A stretch of DNA of 64,000 nucleotides from Mycolicibacterium vinylchloridicum (lineage in GTDB: Bacteria; Actinomycetota; Actinomycetes; Mycobacteriales; Mycobacteriaceae): the NCBI RefSeq assembly GCF_013404075.1, contig NZ_JACBJQ010000013.1:84497-148496 (forward strand), given 5' to 3'. Both the position numbers and the translations under genes were made by a program. Below, piece after piece: positions 1 to 11,029 of this stretch. Every line of letters begins with the position of its first letter. Positions within the stretch are counted from its first letter, which is position 1. The notes under the pieces were generated by a model. The model was not told the DNA's origin. It worked only from the letters and a program-made list of their open reading frames with translations, and ran no database searches.

Positions 1-87
1 GACCAGCATCTGACCCTCGACGGTCTGCGAATGGTGTTCGAACGCAACCGCGACAACCAGCGCGGCCGCGCCAAGACTGTTCGCTAG
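1..87 (+). CDS. coaX: Type III pantothenate kinase CoaX, C-terminal end (partial)
   Basis: Only the last 28 codons are present, reading from the window edge to a TAG stop. The tail contains HLTLDGLRMVFERNR, which I recognise as the ending of mycobacterial CoaX, the kinase that phosphorylates pantothenate in the first step of CoA synthesis. The neighbour lysS fits, because in M. tuberculosis coaX lies just upstream of lysS. The stop overlaps the stop of the convergent downstream gene through a shared CTAG. The identification rests on a short tail and on synteny. Confidence 0.7.
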   Translation, partial: DQHLTLDGLRMVFERNRDNQRGRAKTVR

Positions 88-1367
88 AAGAACGTACGCA
101 CCAGCTCGGTCACCCGGCCGTGCTCCTCGACGACAGGTATCAGCTGCCACTTGTCGAACACCGTGCACGGGTGGGACACCCCGAACGCTATCCAGCTGCC
201 GACCTCGACCACCGGGTCGGCGGCAGGCGAGAGTCGCAGGAATGCGTGCTGGTCGTTGAGCTTGACGACTTCGCAGCCGGCCAGCGCGTCGTCGACCCAG
301 CGTGCTCCCAGTCGAAGCCGTTGCGGCACAGGAAGATCCTGATCGAATGACACGTCGCGGCGGCCCATGGTCAGCAACGCCAGCCCCGGCTCGGGCCGCG
401 AGCACACCTGCGCCCACACAGCCATCGCCGCCACGAACCCACCGGATCGCGCGCCGGGTCTGGTCAGCGGCGAGGTCCGTAGGTAAAGCCCGTCGTCGTT
501 GGTCAGATACGCACCGCTACGCAGAACCGTGCGCCACGGTCCGGCCAAAACCTGTGCGGCCACATCGAAATGCTTACTGCCACCGGCAGTCACGATGACA
601 TCGGGTGACTCGCACAACGGCGCCAGCCGGATAGCAACCATGCGCACCCACGTCAGGAAGTCCCGGACCGGCGCCACACCGGCGGCCGACACATCGTGGC
701 CCAACGCGGCCTCGTAGCCGGCCACCCCGACCAGCCGAAGCCGCGGACTGGCCAGTGCCGCCGCGGCCACCGCGTCGGCGGTGGCGTCATCGCGACAGCC
801 GGTACGAGTGCCGGCCGCGCCCAGTTCGACGCAGACGTCGACCGGCCGGCCGGCGCCGGCGGCCAGCAGCGCCTCGGTCATCAGATCGACCCCGCGAACC
901 GAGTCCACCCAACAGATCAGCCGGAAATCGGCGTCCCCGTCGAGTTCGGCGGCCAGCCAGGCCAGCCCCGCCGCGTCGACCAGTTCGTTCGCCAGCACCA
1001 CCTCGCGCACCCCGAACGCCCGGTAGGTCCGGACCTGGCTGATCGTCGCGGCCGTCACCGCACACGCCCCGGCCTCGAACTGCCGGGCCAGCAGCTGCGG
1101 GGACATGTGGGTTTTCCCGTGCGGCGCCAGCTCGACACCGTGCCGGGCACACCAGCCGGCCATCGTGGCCAGGTTGTGGCGCAGCGCCTCGTCGGACAAG
1201 ACGCATACCGGTCCCAGCGGGCCAGCGTCGAACAGATCGGGCGCGGCAGCACAGATCTCAGTGGCAGTAAGGCCCGCCCACGCGACGGGCAACCCCTTGA
1301 ATCGCGAGTCCACCCGCTCGTCGGCCAGGGCTGCCACCGCGGCCGCGTTTATGAGGGACCTCATCAC
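84..1367 (-). CDS. PLP-dependent amino acid deaminase / D-threonine aldolase-like protein
   Basis: This 427-residue protein has the alanine racemase-type (fold III) PLP barrel followed by a D-serine dehydratase-like C-terminal domain. The segment [16 protein letters not shown] near residue 80 carries the lysine expected to hold PLP. Members of this family act on D-amino acids or 3-hydroxy amino acids as deaminases or aldolases. The substrate cannot be read from sequence. Translation starts at tandem GTG-ATG codons, so the true start may be one codon later. The gene runs convergent to coaX and divergent from lysS, with only 20 bases between the two starts. Confidence 0.75.
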   Translation of the reverse strand: MMRSLINAAAVAALADERVDSRFKGLPVAWAGLTATEICAAAPDLFDAGPLGPVCVLSDEALRHNLATMAGWCARHGVELAPHGKTHMSPQLLARQFEAGACAVTAATISQVRTYRAFGVREVVLANELVDAAGLAWLAAELDGDADFRLICWVDSVRGVDLMTEALLAAGAGRPVDVCVELGAAGTRTGCRDDATADAVAAAALASPRLRLVGVAGYEAALGHDVSAAGVAPVRDFLTWVRMVAIRLAPLCESPDVIVTAGGSKHFDVAAQVLAGPWRTVLRSGAYLTNDDGLYLRTSPLTRPGARSGGFVAAMAVWAQVCSRPEPGLALLTMGRRDVSFDQDLPVPQRLRLGARWVDDALAGCEVVKLNDQHAFLRLSPAADPVVEVGSWIAFGVSHPCTVFDKWQLIPVVEEHGRVTELVRTFF

Positions 1368-1387
1368 CTCATTTAAGCTGGCACGTC

Positions 1388-2908
1388 GTGAGCTCTGCAG
1401 ACACTCCGGATACCGACCACGCGGGCGTCGACGTCCCCGAACAGTTCCGGATCCGGCAGGGCAAGCGCGAGGCCCTGCTGGCCCAGGGCAAAGACCCCTA
1501 CCCGGTTTCGGTTCCGCGCACCCATTCGCTGGCCGAGATCCGGGCGGCCTACCCCGACTTGGCCGCCGACACTGCCACCGGTGACGTCGTCGGCGTCGCC
1601 GGCCGTGTGGTGTTCGCCAGGAACTCCGGCAAGTTGTGTTTCGCGACGCTGCAGGAAGGCGACGGCACTCAGCTGCAGGCCATGATCAGCCTGGCCGGCG
1701 TCGGTGAGCAGGCGCTGGAAGAGTGGAAGACCGAGGTCGACCTCGGCGACATCGTGTTCGTGCACGGCGAGGTGATCAGTTCGCGGCGCGGTGAGCTGTC
1801 GGTTCTCGCCGACTCGTGGCAAATGGCCAGCAAGGCATTGCGCCCGCTGCCCGTCGCGCACAAGGAGATGAGCGAGGAGTCCCGGGTCCGGCAACGCTAT
1901 GTCGACCTGATCGTCCGCCCTCAGGCCCGTGACGTCGCCCGCCAACGCATTGCCGTCGTGCGCGCCGTGCGTCACGCACTGGAACGTCGCGGGTTCCTCG
2001 AGGTCGAGACCCCGATGCTGCAGACGCTGGCCGGCGGTGCGGCGGCCCGGCCGTTCGTCACCCACTCCAATGCCCTCGACGCAGACCTGTACCTGCGGAT
2101 CGCTCCGGAGTTGTTCCTCAAGCGGTGCGTCGTGGGCGGGCTGGAGAAGGTTTTCGAGCTGAATCGGAACTTCCGAAACGAAGGTGCGGATTCCACACAT
2201 TCGCCGGAATTCTCGATGCTCGAGACTTATCAGGCCTGGGGAACGTACGACGATTCGGCGATCGTCACCCGCGAAGTTATTCAGGAAGTGGCGGATGAGG
2301 CCATCGGGACTCGGCAAGTGCCATTGCCGGATGGAACTATCTATGACATCGACGGTGAATGGCCGTCGATTCAAATGTATCCGTCGTTGTCCGAAGCTCT
2401 CGGTGAAGAGATCACACCTGACACATCAGGCGAATACTTACTCGCAATTGCCGACCGGCTTGGCGTCGAGATCCCGAAGGATCGCGGCTACGGGCACGGC
2501 AAGCTCGTCGAGGAACTCTGGGAGCACACGGTCGGTGACACGTTGTGGGCTCCGACATTCGTCAGGGATTTCCCGGTCGAGACCACACCGCTGACCCGGC
2601 AGCACCGGAGTATCGCTGGCGTGACCGAGAAGTGGGATCTGTACGCACGCGGAATGGAGTTGGCGACGGGCTACTCCGAACTCGTCGATCCGATCATTCA
2701 GCGCGAACGGTTCGAGGCCCAGGCCAGGGCGGCGGCCGCCGGCGACGACGAGGCGATGGCGCTCGACGAGGATTTCCTCGCCGCGATGGAGTATGCGATG
2801 CCGCCGACCACCGGAACGGGAATGGGCATCGATCGGCTGTTGATGGTTCTCACCGGCTTGTCAATTCGGGAAACGGTTTTGTTCCCGATTGTTCGCCGAC
2901 ACGGCTGA
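1388..2908 (+). CDS. lysS: Lysyl-tRNA synthetase (class II)
   Basis: A full-length (506 aa) class II lysyl-tRNA synthetase that charges tRNA-Lys in the cytoplasm. The N-terminal third is an OB-fold anticodon-binding domain. The catalytic core shows motif 2 near [18 protein letters not shown] and motif 3 at the C-terminus in [19 protein letters not shown] start is used, placed very close to the divergent PLP enzyme. Upstream of lsr2 and clpC1 this is the standard mycobacterial order. The middle of the gene (about 2160-2480) looks less GC-rich than its ends, without any break in the frame. Confidence 0.95.
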   Translation: MSSADTPDTDHAGVDVPEQFRIRQGKREALLAQGKDPYPVSVPRTHSLAEIRAAYPDLAADTATGDVVGVAGRVVFARNSGKLCFATLQEGDGTQLQAMISLAGVGEQALEEWKTEVDLGDIVFVHGEVISSRRGELSVLADSWQMASKALRPLPVAHKEMSEESRVRQRYVDLIVRPQARDVARQRIAVVRAVRHALERRGFLEVETPMLQTLAGGAAARPFVTHSNALDADLYLRIAPELFLKRCVVGGLEKVFELNRNFRNEGADSTHSPEFSMLETYQAWGTYDDSAIVTREVIQEVADEAIGTRQVPLPDGTIYDIDGEWPSIQMYPSLSEALGEEITPDTSGEYLLAIADRLGVEIPKDRGYGHGKLVEELWEHTVGDTLWAPTFVRDFPVETTPLTRQHRSIAGVTEKWDLYARGMELATGYSELVDPIIQRERFEAQARAAAAGDDEAMALDEDFLAAMEYAMPPTTGTGMGIDRLLMVLTGLSIRETVLFPIVRRHG

Positions 2909-3025
2909 AGTGCACCGATCCAATCCTTGTTGAATGCCGTGTGCCAATGTGGCAGATTGGTGGCACAGTGAGTGAAGACGCCCAACTATCGGTTGATGGC
3001 GCAGGCTTAAGGATTCAGTGAGGCA

Positions 3026-3367
3026 ATGGCCAAGAAAGTTACCGTCACTCTCGTCGACGATTTTGACGGCGCGGGCGCTGCGGATGAAACAGTCGAATTC
3101 GCGCTCGACGGTGTGAGCTATGAGATCGATCTTTCTTCAAAGAATGCCCAGAAACTCCGCAACGATCTCAAGCAGTGGGTCGAGGCCAGTCGTCGCGTCG
3201 GTGGCCGCCGCCGTGGCCGCTCGGGCCCGGCCGGCCGCGGGCGTGCCGCCATCGACCGGGAGCAGAGCGCCGCGATTCGCGACTGGGCTCGCCGCAACGG
3301 CCACAAGGTGTCCACCCGGGGGCGCATCCCGGCCGACATCATCGACGCCTTCCACGCCGCGACCTAG
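3026..3367 (+). CDS. lsr2: Nucleoid-associated protein Lsr2 (xenogeneic silencer)
   Basis: Lsr2 is the H-NS-like DNA-bridging protein of actinobacteria that coats AT-rich DNA and silences acquired genes. The 113-residue protein has the N-terminal oligomerisation domain (starts [15 protein letters not shown]), a basic linker and a C-terminal AT-hook-like DNA-binding domain with the RGR core in [16 protein letters not shown]. Length and order match the family. The 117-base gap from lysS suggests its own promoter. It is relevant to this window because the AT-rich island near 62 kb is the kind of DNA Lsr2 is expected to bind (inference). Confidence 0.96.
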   Translation: MAKKVTVTLVDDFDGAGAADETVEFALDGVSYEIDLSSKNAQKLRNDLKQWVEASRRVGGRRRGRSGPAGRGRAAIDREQSAAIRDWARRNGHKVSTRGRIPADIIDAFHAAT

Positions 3368-3601
3368 ACCCACGCCGCGAAGGCCTCCTATCGGCCGGAG
3401 TTCGCTTCCGGCGAAGCGGCCACCGGCAATTACCGGAAACGTTTCGCTGTCCTGCTGCGTTGGTGTGCTAGGTCCGCACCGTTAGGGACGCGGTATGGGT
3501 GGGCAAGGGAGGACGCCTCCCGGGGCCTCCCATTAGAGTGGACCACAGGTACGTGGTGACTACCGCTGTACCTAATCGTGATGGAGAGCAGGTAACCGAC
3601 G

Positions 3602-6139
<2,538 letters not shown>

Positions 6140-6152
6140 ACGAGCGACGAAG

Positions 6153-6180
6153 AAGCCCCCGACGATGTCGGGGGCTTTTT
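6153..6180 (+). terminator. Rho-independent terminator of clpC1
   Basis: An 11-base perfect inverted repeat (AAGCCCCCGAC / GTCGGGGGCTT) with a 3-base loop is followed by a T run, 13 bases after the clpC1 stop. This is a textbook intrinsic terminator, and such clear ones are not common in mycobacteria. Confidence 0.9.
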
Positions 6181-6218
6181 CGTATGGCAGCGCGCCCCAG
6201 GACAGCTACGCTGCGCTC

Positions 6219-6587
6219 ATGCTTGTGGTCACCACCAACGACATTCCGGGCTGGGAGATCCAGCGGGTGTGCGGCGAGGTGTTCGGTCTCACCGTGCGAT
6301 CGCGCAATGCCTTCTCCCAGATGGGTGCCGGCTTCAAGAGTATGTTCGGCGGCGAGCTGCAGGGTATGACCAAGAATCTCGCCGAGAGCCGCAACGAGGC
6401 GATGAACCGGCTGATGAACGAGGCCCGCAACCGCGGCGGGAACGCGATCATCGGGATGCGCTTCGACACCACCGAACTCGGCGATGTCTGGACTGAGATC
6501 TGCGCCTACGGCACCGCAGTGCAGGCGGTACCGGTCAGCGACGCCGCCAAGTACACCGCACAGCAACTGGGTTACGGCGTCAGCTGA
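6219..6587 (+). CDS. YbjQ family (UPF0145) putative heavy-metal-binding protein
   Basis: A 122-residue protein beginning MLVVTTNDIPGWEI with the family signature around GGNAIIGMRFDT. YbjQ proteins form pentamers and have been linked to metal binding, but no enzymatic role is established. The ATG at 6219 was chosen because homologues start right at this motif. An upstream in-frame extension would run back into clpC1 and its terminator. The gene lies between the clpC1 terminator and a cobalamin riboswitch, so it is probably transcribed alone. Confidence 0.8.
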   Translation: MLVVTTNDIPGWEIQRVCGEVFGLTVRSRNAFSQMGAGFKSMFGGELQGMTKNLAESRNEAMNRLMNEARNRGGNAIIGMRFDTTELGDVWTEICAYGTAVQAVPVSDAAKYTAQQLGYGVS

Positions 6588-6598
6588 TACCGGGCGGG

Positions 6599-6604
6599 TA
6601 TAAC
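6599..6604 (+). promoter_or_regulatory. Likely -10 element (TATAAC) before the cobalamin riboswitch
   Basis: TATAAC sits just after the YbjQ-like stop and a few bases before the start of the structured leader. That is the position expected for a sigma-A -10 box driving the cbt transcript. No convincing -35 is seen. Confidence 0.45.
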
Positions 6605-6605
6605 A

Positions 6606-6720
6606 TCCTCGATGTAAGAGACGAGTCGAGGAATCTGGTGAAATTCCAGAACGGTCGCGCCACTGTCGAGAGTCAGACCCGAGGCCCGTCATGGTTCATC
6701 TGTGGGACGCGCAGCTCCCT
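6606..6720 (+). promoter_or_regulatory. Cobalamin riboswitch controlling cbtBA
   Basis: The leader holds the conserved core of the cobalamin (B12) riboswitch family. GAGGAATCTGGTGAAATTCC lies at 6628-6647, followed by CGGTCGCGCCACTGT, and a B12-box-like GAGTCAGACCCG lies near 6669-6680. Order and spacing match the consensus GGTGAAATCC ... CCCGCCACTGT ... GAGTCAGA. The downstream genes encode a CbtB/CbtA cobalt transporter, the usual target. Riboswitches of this class bind adenosyl- or aquo-cobalamin and switch expression off when it is abundant. Confidence 0.85.
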
Positions 6721-6732
6721 GAAAGGACTCCA

Positions 6733-6945
6733 ATGACTACTCCGCAGACACAGGGCCGGTCTCGTGCCGTCGACCTCTCGGCCGCCAAGGCCATCGTCTG
6801 GCTCTCGCTGACCGCGTTCTTCGCGCTGCTGGTCCTCTACTTCGTCGGCGTCGATCAAGGCGCCACTTCGGTGTTCGGCGACAACATGTACATCCACGAA
6901 TTCGTGCATGACGCCCGCCATCTGCTCGGCTTCCCCTGCCACTGA
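6733..6945 (+). CDS. cbtB: Cobalt transporter subunit CbtB-like protein
   Basis: A 70-residue, single-helix membrane protein. After a short basic N-terminus comes a helix (about residues 18-38, VWLSLTAFFALLVLYFVG), then a histidine-bearing tail with HEFVHDARHLLGFPCH. This tail is the CbtB signature, and its His residues are likely metal ligands. The ATG at 6733 follows AAAGGA. A longer reading from 6691 would extend into the riboswitch. It lies 13 bases before cbtA, so the two are co-transcribed. Confidence 0.85.
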   Translation: MTTPQTQGRSRAVDLSAAKAIVWLSLTAFFALLVLYFVGVDQGATSVFGDNMYIHEFVHDARHLLGFPCH

Positions 6946-6958
6946 GCGACTCAATTAC

Positions 6959-7765
6959 ATGGAAAAGTCAATAATCTGGCGCGGCATTCTGGCCGGCGCC
7001 CTTGCCGGCCTGCTCGGATTCATCTGGTCGAAAATCTTCATTGAACCGATCGTCGGGCGGGCCATCGATTTCGAGGACGGCACCGCGGCCGCCCATGAGG
7101 CCATGGAGGCGGCGTCCGCTCACGGTCACAGCCACGGCCATGAAGAGGGCGGGGAGCTGTTCACCCGGGCCGTGCAGTCCAACATCGGTATGGGACTGGG
7201 CGTACTGCTCTTCAGCGTGGCGCTCGGTGCACTGTTCGCGGTCGTGTTCTGCGTGGCCTACAGCCGGATCACCACTGTGTCGGCCCGCACGCTGGCGGTG
7301 CTGACCGCAGGGGCGATGCTCATCTCGCTGTGGGTGGTCCCCGCGCTCAAGTACCCGCCCAGCCCGCCGGCGACAAGCCTGGACGAAACCATCAAGCAGC
7401 GCGCCCTGCTGTATGTGCTGATGGTGGCGCTGTCCGCGCTGTTCATGGTCGCTTCGGTGTATCTGGCGTTCCAGCTCACGCCGAAACTGGGCGCCTGGAA
7501 CGCGACGTTGGCGGCGGGCGCCGCCTACATCGTCGCGGTCGCGATCGTCATGCTCATCCTGCCGACGATCAACGAGACGCCGGGCCCGATGGTCAACGAC
7601 GCCGGAACGATCGTGTTCGGCGGCTTCCCGGCGGCCGACCTGTACGAGTTCCGGTTGTATGCGCTGGGCACCCAGGTGATCGTCTGGACGACGATCGGCC
7701 TGTTCGGTGGGGCCATGCTGTCCCGGCTGCTCGACAGCAAGGCGCCGGAGTCCATCTCTGCGTGA
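6959..7765 (+). CDS. cbtA: Predicted cobalt transporter CbtA
   Basis: A 268-residue polytopic membrane protein of the CbtA family. It starts MEKSIIWRGILAGALAGLLG and shows about five to six hydrophobic segments. A loop after the first helix has a histidine-rich stretch (AHGHSHGHEEG), probably a metal-binding site. CbtA and CbtB together are predicted to import cobalt for cobalamin synthesis and are typically under B12 riboswitch control, as here. Its stop overlaps the start of the next gene by four bases (GTGA), indicating translational coupling. Confidence 0.85.
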   Translation: MEKSIIWRGILAGALAGLLGFIWSKIFIEPIVGRAIDFEDGTAAAHEAMEAASAHGHSHGHEEGGELFTRAVQSNIGMGLGVLLFSVALGALFAVVFCVAYSRITTVSARTLAVLTAGAMLISLWVVPALKYPPSPPATSLDETIKQRALLYVLMVALSALFMVASVYLAFQLTPKLGAWNATLAAGAAYIVAVAIVMLILPTINETPGPMVNDAGTIVFGGFPAADLYEFRLYALGTQVIVWTTIGLFGGAMLSRLLDSKAPESISA

Positions 7766-8319
7766 GTGAGGTCGTCCGGCTGATTCTGGTGTCACATGCC
7801 ATGACCGACGCCATGTCAGCCGGGCGATTTCCGGTGGACGAAGCGCTGAATACGCTTGGCCGCCGCCAGCTTTCCGAGCTCGATGCACCTACCGCCGACA
7901 CGGTGCTGTGCGGGCCCGAGACCCGGACGCGCGAGACCGCCGAACTGCTCGGTCTGACGGCCATGGTGGATGGCCGGCTGGCCGATCTGGATTGTGGTCA
8001 GTGGCGAGGTATGGCCCTCGACGAGGTGCCGCCCGACCAGCTCACCCGCTGGCTCACCGAACCAGACAGTTGCCCGCATGGCGGGGAGTCGATCGTCGCA
8101 TTGCTGGCGCGGTTGCGTGGCTGGCTCGCGGACATCAGCCGGACGCCGGGCAGCGCGTTGGCGATCACCCACCCCGCGGTGATCCGTGCGGCGATCCTAG
8201 TTGCGCTGGATGCTCCCCCGAAGTCGTTCTGGCGCATCGACATTGCGCCGGCCGGCCGCACCGCCATGAACTTCCGGGGAATGGTGTGGACGCTGCGATC
8301 AGCGGTAACGGGGCAGTAG
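7762..8319 (+). CDS. Histidine phosphatase family protein with altered RHG motif
   Basis: A 185-residue protein of the phosphoglycerate mutase-like (histidine phosphatase) superfamily. The usual N-terminal LVRHGET is replaced by LVSHAMT: the catalytic His12 remains, but the phosphate-binding Arg is Ser11 and the Gly is Ala13. The second Arg (R55, in GPETRTRETAE), the GGES segment and the second His (H137, in ITHPAV) are present. It overlaps cbtA and belongs to the riboswitch-controlled unit. A role like CobC (alpha-ribazole phosphatase) is possible from context but not shown. GTG start chosen for the GTGA overlap. Confidence 0.75.
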   Translation: MSEVVRLILVSHAMTDAMSAGRFPVDEALNTLGRRQLSELDAPTADTVLCGPETRTRETAELLGLTAMVDGRLADLDCGQWRGMALDEVPPDQLTRWLTEPDSCPHGGESIVALLARLRGWLADISRTPGSALAITHPAVIRAAILVALDAPPKSFWRIDIAPAGRTAMNFRGMVWTLRSAVTGQ

Positions 8320-9669
8320 CCCGAAGACCTGCTTGATGATCGTCATCACCCAGCCGCCGGCATTCGCGCTGTGGAACCGGGGCCAGTTGAGCTGGAAGCT
8401 GACCACCCATGCCTGCCCGGTGCGGTCGACGGCATACCAGCTGAATGTCATGTCGCCGGGCAGGTTGCCGGCCTTGGCGCCGATGTAGGGCCATTCGGCT
8501 TTGTCGAGGTCGATGCCCGCGGTCTCCGACATCACGTCCTTGACCTGGGCTGCCGGCCCGACGGCGTTGTGCTGCAAACCGGCATGCACGCGACAGATGT
8601 CCTCGGCGGTGCCGTACCACTCGGCGCCGTAGGCCGAACCGGGCGAGTGGGAGCGATACGGGTCCGGGTCGTACGGCCGGGAATCGGCGTCGTGCAACAG
8701 CTTTGCGCGGTCCTGTGCAACGGTGGCGGTCTTCCAGTTCTCCCGCACATCTGGATTGCCCCAGCCGATGGCGAACAGTTCCCGCATGGTGGGGAACGGT
8801 GTCATGCTCGCCGGGTCGTGGTGGCCGGCGGCGGCCAGAGCCTCTTCGACGGCGTGGGTGCCCAGGCGCCCGATCAGCAGATCGGTGGCCATATTGTCGC
8901 TCGTGGCGATCATCTTGCCGGCTGCTTCGCGAACCGTGATCTGCGAACCGGGCGGCAGCTTGTCGAAGCCCGATGTGCCGAGCTTCTTGCCCTCGGCGGT
9001 GATCGTCAGCTTGTCGTCCCACTTCAAAGTCCCTGCCGTTATCGCAGTTTCGACCGCATAGAGCACATAGGTCTTGAAAATCGAAGCGAGCGGCAGGGAT
9101 TCGGAAGTATTGGTACCGGCGACCTTCTGGCAGCGGCCATCGTCGACCTTGGACACCTGCCATGAATAGCGCGCGCCGGTGCGGCTCAGCGCGGTGTCGA
9201 CGTCCTGCCACGAGTCGATTTTGGGTGTCTCGGTATTGACGACGAACCGGCTGACGAAGGTGTCGTCGCCGATTCGCAGGTCGATGTCCTGGCGTGCGCC
9301 ATAGGACGTCAGCAGGTGCAGGGTGGCGACATTGGCGCCGATGTCGACTCCGGCCAGGGTGTAGGGCCGGTCCCACCACAGTGAGTCCATGCTGTGGGCG
9401 ACCGGGTCCACGAGTTCGGGGGTGGCCAGCGTCTTGACGCTTTCGTTCCCGATCGGCCAGTCCGAGTTCAGCATGTCCATGACCTGCTTGGCCCGTACCC
9501 CGGTGGGGGTGTTGAGGTCGATGCGGACACCCGCGCCGGCGTTGGCCGGCGGGGTGGGTGCCGGTGAGCAGCTGGTGGCCAGGGCAGCGGCGGACGCGAT
9601 GACGGTGGCCAGTGCCACCGCGCTGCGGCGCGCCCGGCGCGCGCTACGCCTTGGCGCCGGTCCCGGCAA
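8299..9669 (-). CDS. lpqF: Lipoprotein LpqF, beta-lactamase-like serine hydrolase
   Basis: An exported lipoprotein with a hydrophobic signal (VALATVIASAAALA) and lipobox LATSC. An N-terminal domain is followed by a class A beta-lactamase-like domain with SIFK (SxxK), SDN in ATSDNMATD and KAG in place of KTG. Synteny with M. tuberculosis Rv3593 (lpqF, next to mhuD) supports the name. The start is uncertain. I place it at a TTG at 9669, overlapping mhuD by 26 bases, because a shorter start would cut into the signal peptide and longer ones read through the mhuD coding region. The last 21 bases overlap the convergent phosphatase gene. Confidence 0.8.
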   Translation of the reverse strand: MPGPAPRRSARRARRSAVALATVIASAAALATSCSPAPTPPANAGAGVRIDLNTPTGVRAKQVMDMLNSDWPIGNESVKTLATPELVDPVAHSMDSLWWDRPYTLAGVDIGANVATLHLLTSYGARQDIDLRIGDDTFVSRFVVNTETPKIDSWQDVDTALSRTGARYSWQVSKVDDGRCQKVAGTNTSESLPLASIFKTYVLYAVETAITAGTLKWDDKLTITAEGKKLGTSGFDKLPPGSQITVREAAGKMIATSDNMATDLLIGRLGTHAVEEALAAAGHHDPASMTPFPTMRELFAIGWGNPDVRENWKTATVAQDRAKLLHDADSRPYDPDPYRSHSPGSAYGAEWYGTAEDICRVHAGLQHNAVGPAAQVKDVMSETAGIDLDKAEWPYIGAKAGNLPGDMTFSWYAVDRTGQAWVVSFQLNWPRFHSANAGGWVMTIIKQVFGLLPRYR

Positions 9670-9961
9670 CGTCCAACACAACCTCGAACTCCAGCAGATG
9701 GGCACCCTTGGCCACCGGATTGGCGCGTTCACCGGCGTGCGCGTGGATCGCGGGTCCGGTCGCCCAGGCCTGGAAGGCTTCTTCGGACTCCCACGTGGTC
9801 ACCACGAAGTAGCGGTCCTCGCCCTTGACCGGCCGCAGCAACTGGAACCCGAGGAACCCCGGCTGGTTGTCGACGGCGTGGGCACGGTTGGCGAACCGCT
9901 TCTCCAGTTCGGGGCCGGCACCCGGTGGAATCTCGATTGCGTTGATCTTCACCACGGACAT
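9644..9961 (-). CDS. mhuD: Heme-degrading monooxygenase MhuD
   Basis: A 105-residue ABM-domain (IsdG-like) protein. It starts MSVVKINAIEIPPGAGPELE and contains the typical NQPGFLGFQLLRP and FVVTTWESEEAFQAW segments; His in IHAHAGER is the likely heme ligand region. MhuD cleaves heme to release iron and form mycobilin. Length and position beside lpqF match M. tuberculosis Rv3592. It is divergent from the hydrolase at 10017 with 55 bases between starts, and its 3' end overlaps lpqF, so the two are probably an operon. Confidence 0.92.
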   Translation of the reverse strand: MSVVKINAIEIPPGAGPELEKRFANRAHAVDNQPGFLGFQLLRPVKGEDRYFVVTTWESEEAFQAWATGPAIHAHAGERANPVAKGAHLLEFEVVLDVAGTGAKA

Positions 9962-10016
9962 GGCGCAAGGCTACCGCGCCCGCCGCGGGTGGTGGCCGAC
10001 CGCGCAAGATGAAGCG

Positions 10017-10787
10017 GTGAGCACCGATTCGCTGGCGCATCGGGGTGGCAGTGGCCGCCCGCTGGTGTTGGTGCACGGCCTGATGGGACGTGGCACCACG
10101 TGGTCGCGGCAGGTGCCGTGGCTGACGAGATTCGGCGCGGTCTACACCTACGACGCGCCGTGGCATCGCGGCCGTGAGGTCGACGATCCCGAACCCGTCA
10201 GCACCGAGCGGTTCGTCGCCGACCTGGGTGCCGCCGTCGAAGCACTCGGCCGCCCGGCGATTCTCGTCGGTCACTCGATGGGCGGTCTGCACTCGTGGTG
10301 CCTGGCCGCGCAGCGACCCGATCTGGTGAGTGCGCTGGTGGTCGAGGACATGGCGCCCGACTTCGTCGGCCGGACGACCGGTCCGTGGGAGCCCTGGGTG
10401 CATGCGCTGCCGGTCGAATACCCCACTGCCGAACAGGTTTACGACGAGTACGGGCCGATCGCCGGCCGGTACTTCCTGGAGGCGTTCGACCGGACGGCGA
10501 CCGGCTGGCGGCTGCACGGCCGGCCCGCCCGCTGGATGGAGATCGCCGGGCAATGGGGCACCCGCGACTATTGGCAGCAGTGGCAGGCGGTCCGTGTGCC
10601 GGTGTTGCTCATCGAGGCCGGTGACTCGGTGGCCCCGCCGGGGCAGATGCGCCGGATGGCGGAACTGGCCGCCGACGCCCGCTATGTCCATGTGCCGGGC
10701 GCAGGCCATCTCGTCCACGACGACGCCCCGGAGCAGTACCGGGAAGCCGTCGAGACGTTCCTAGCGACGCTCCCCGAGGACGCCTGA
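10017..10787 (+). CDS. Alpha/beta hydrolase (Rv3591c-like)
   Basis: A 256-residue alpha/beta hydrolase with the oxyanion motif VLVHGLMG near the start, the nucleophile elbow GHSMGG (Ser about residue 86), an acidic residue in IEAGDSVAP and the catalytic His in GAGHLVHDD. The GTG start at 10017 gives the usual family N-terminus; longer readings run across the mhuD promoter. The substrate is unknown. It corresponds by position to M. tuberculosis Rv3591c. Confidence 0.8.
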   Translation: MSTDSLAHRGGSGRPLVLVHGLMGRGTTWSRQVPWLTRFGAVYTYDAPWHRGREVDDPEPVSTERFVADLGAAVEALGRPAILVGHSMGGLHSWCLAAQRPDLVSALVVEDMAPDFVGRTTGPWEPWVHALPVEYPTAEQVYDEYGPIAGRYFLEAFDRTATGWRLHGRPARWMEIAGQWGTRDYWQQWQAVRVPVLLIEAGDSVAPPGQMRRMAELAADARYVHVPGAGHLVHDDAPEQYREAVETFLATLPEDA

Positions 10788-10958
10788 CGACGGCCACGCC
10801 GGGTGGTGTTCGAATCGGGTCCGCATGGCGTCGAGGTCGTGGCTGATCCGGCGGGCGTCGGCGTCGTCACCGAAGAGTGGGCCGACCATCGGTGCGCTCA
10901 CCCGGAATTGATCGGCACGCAGCCGCAGTTTGTTCAGGAATGCGAGTAATGCGGTCAT
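10761..10958 (-). CDS. Small hypothetical protein
   Basis: A possible 65-residue protein (starts MTALLAFLNKLRLRADQF), rich in charged residues with no signal or membrane segment. It lies opposite the GlxA-type regulator, with 71 bases between the two starts, and overlaps the end of the convergent hydrolase by 27 bases. Codon use looks mycobacterial, with G/C third positions through most of the frame. I do not recognise a domain. Divergent pairing with a regulator suggests it could be under that regulator's control. Confidence 0.5.
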   Translation of the reverse strand: MTALLAFLNKLRLRADQFRVSAPMVGPLFGDDADARRISHDLDAMRTRFEHHPAWPSSGVLGERR

Positions 10959-11029
10959 GGCAGTAATGCTTCGGCAGAAAAGATCCCGCCAACAGTGGCA
11001 GTACTGACCGGGTGGGATAAAATTCTGCC

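Noticed and set aside
6691..6732. Earlier start for cbtB inside the leader
   Set aside because: It lies within the B12-box end of the riboswitch, and the homologous N-terminus begins at 6733.
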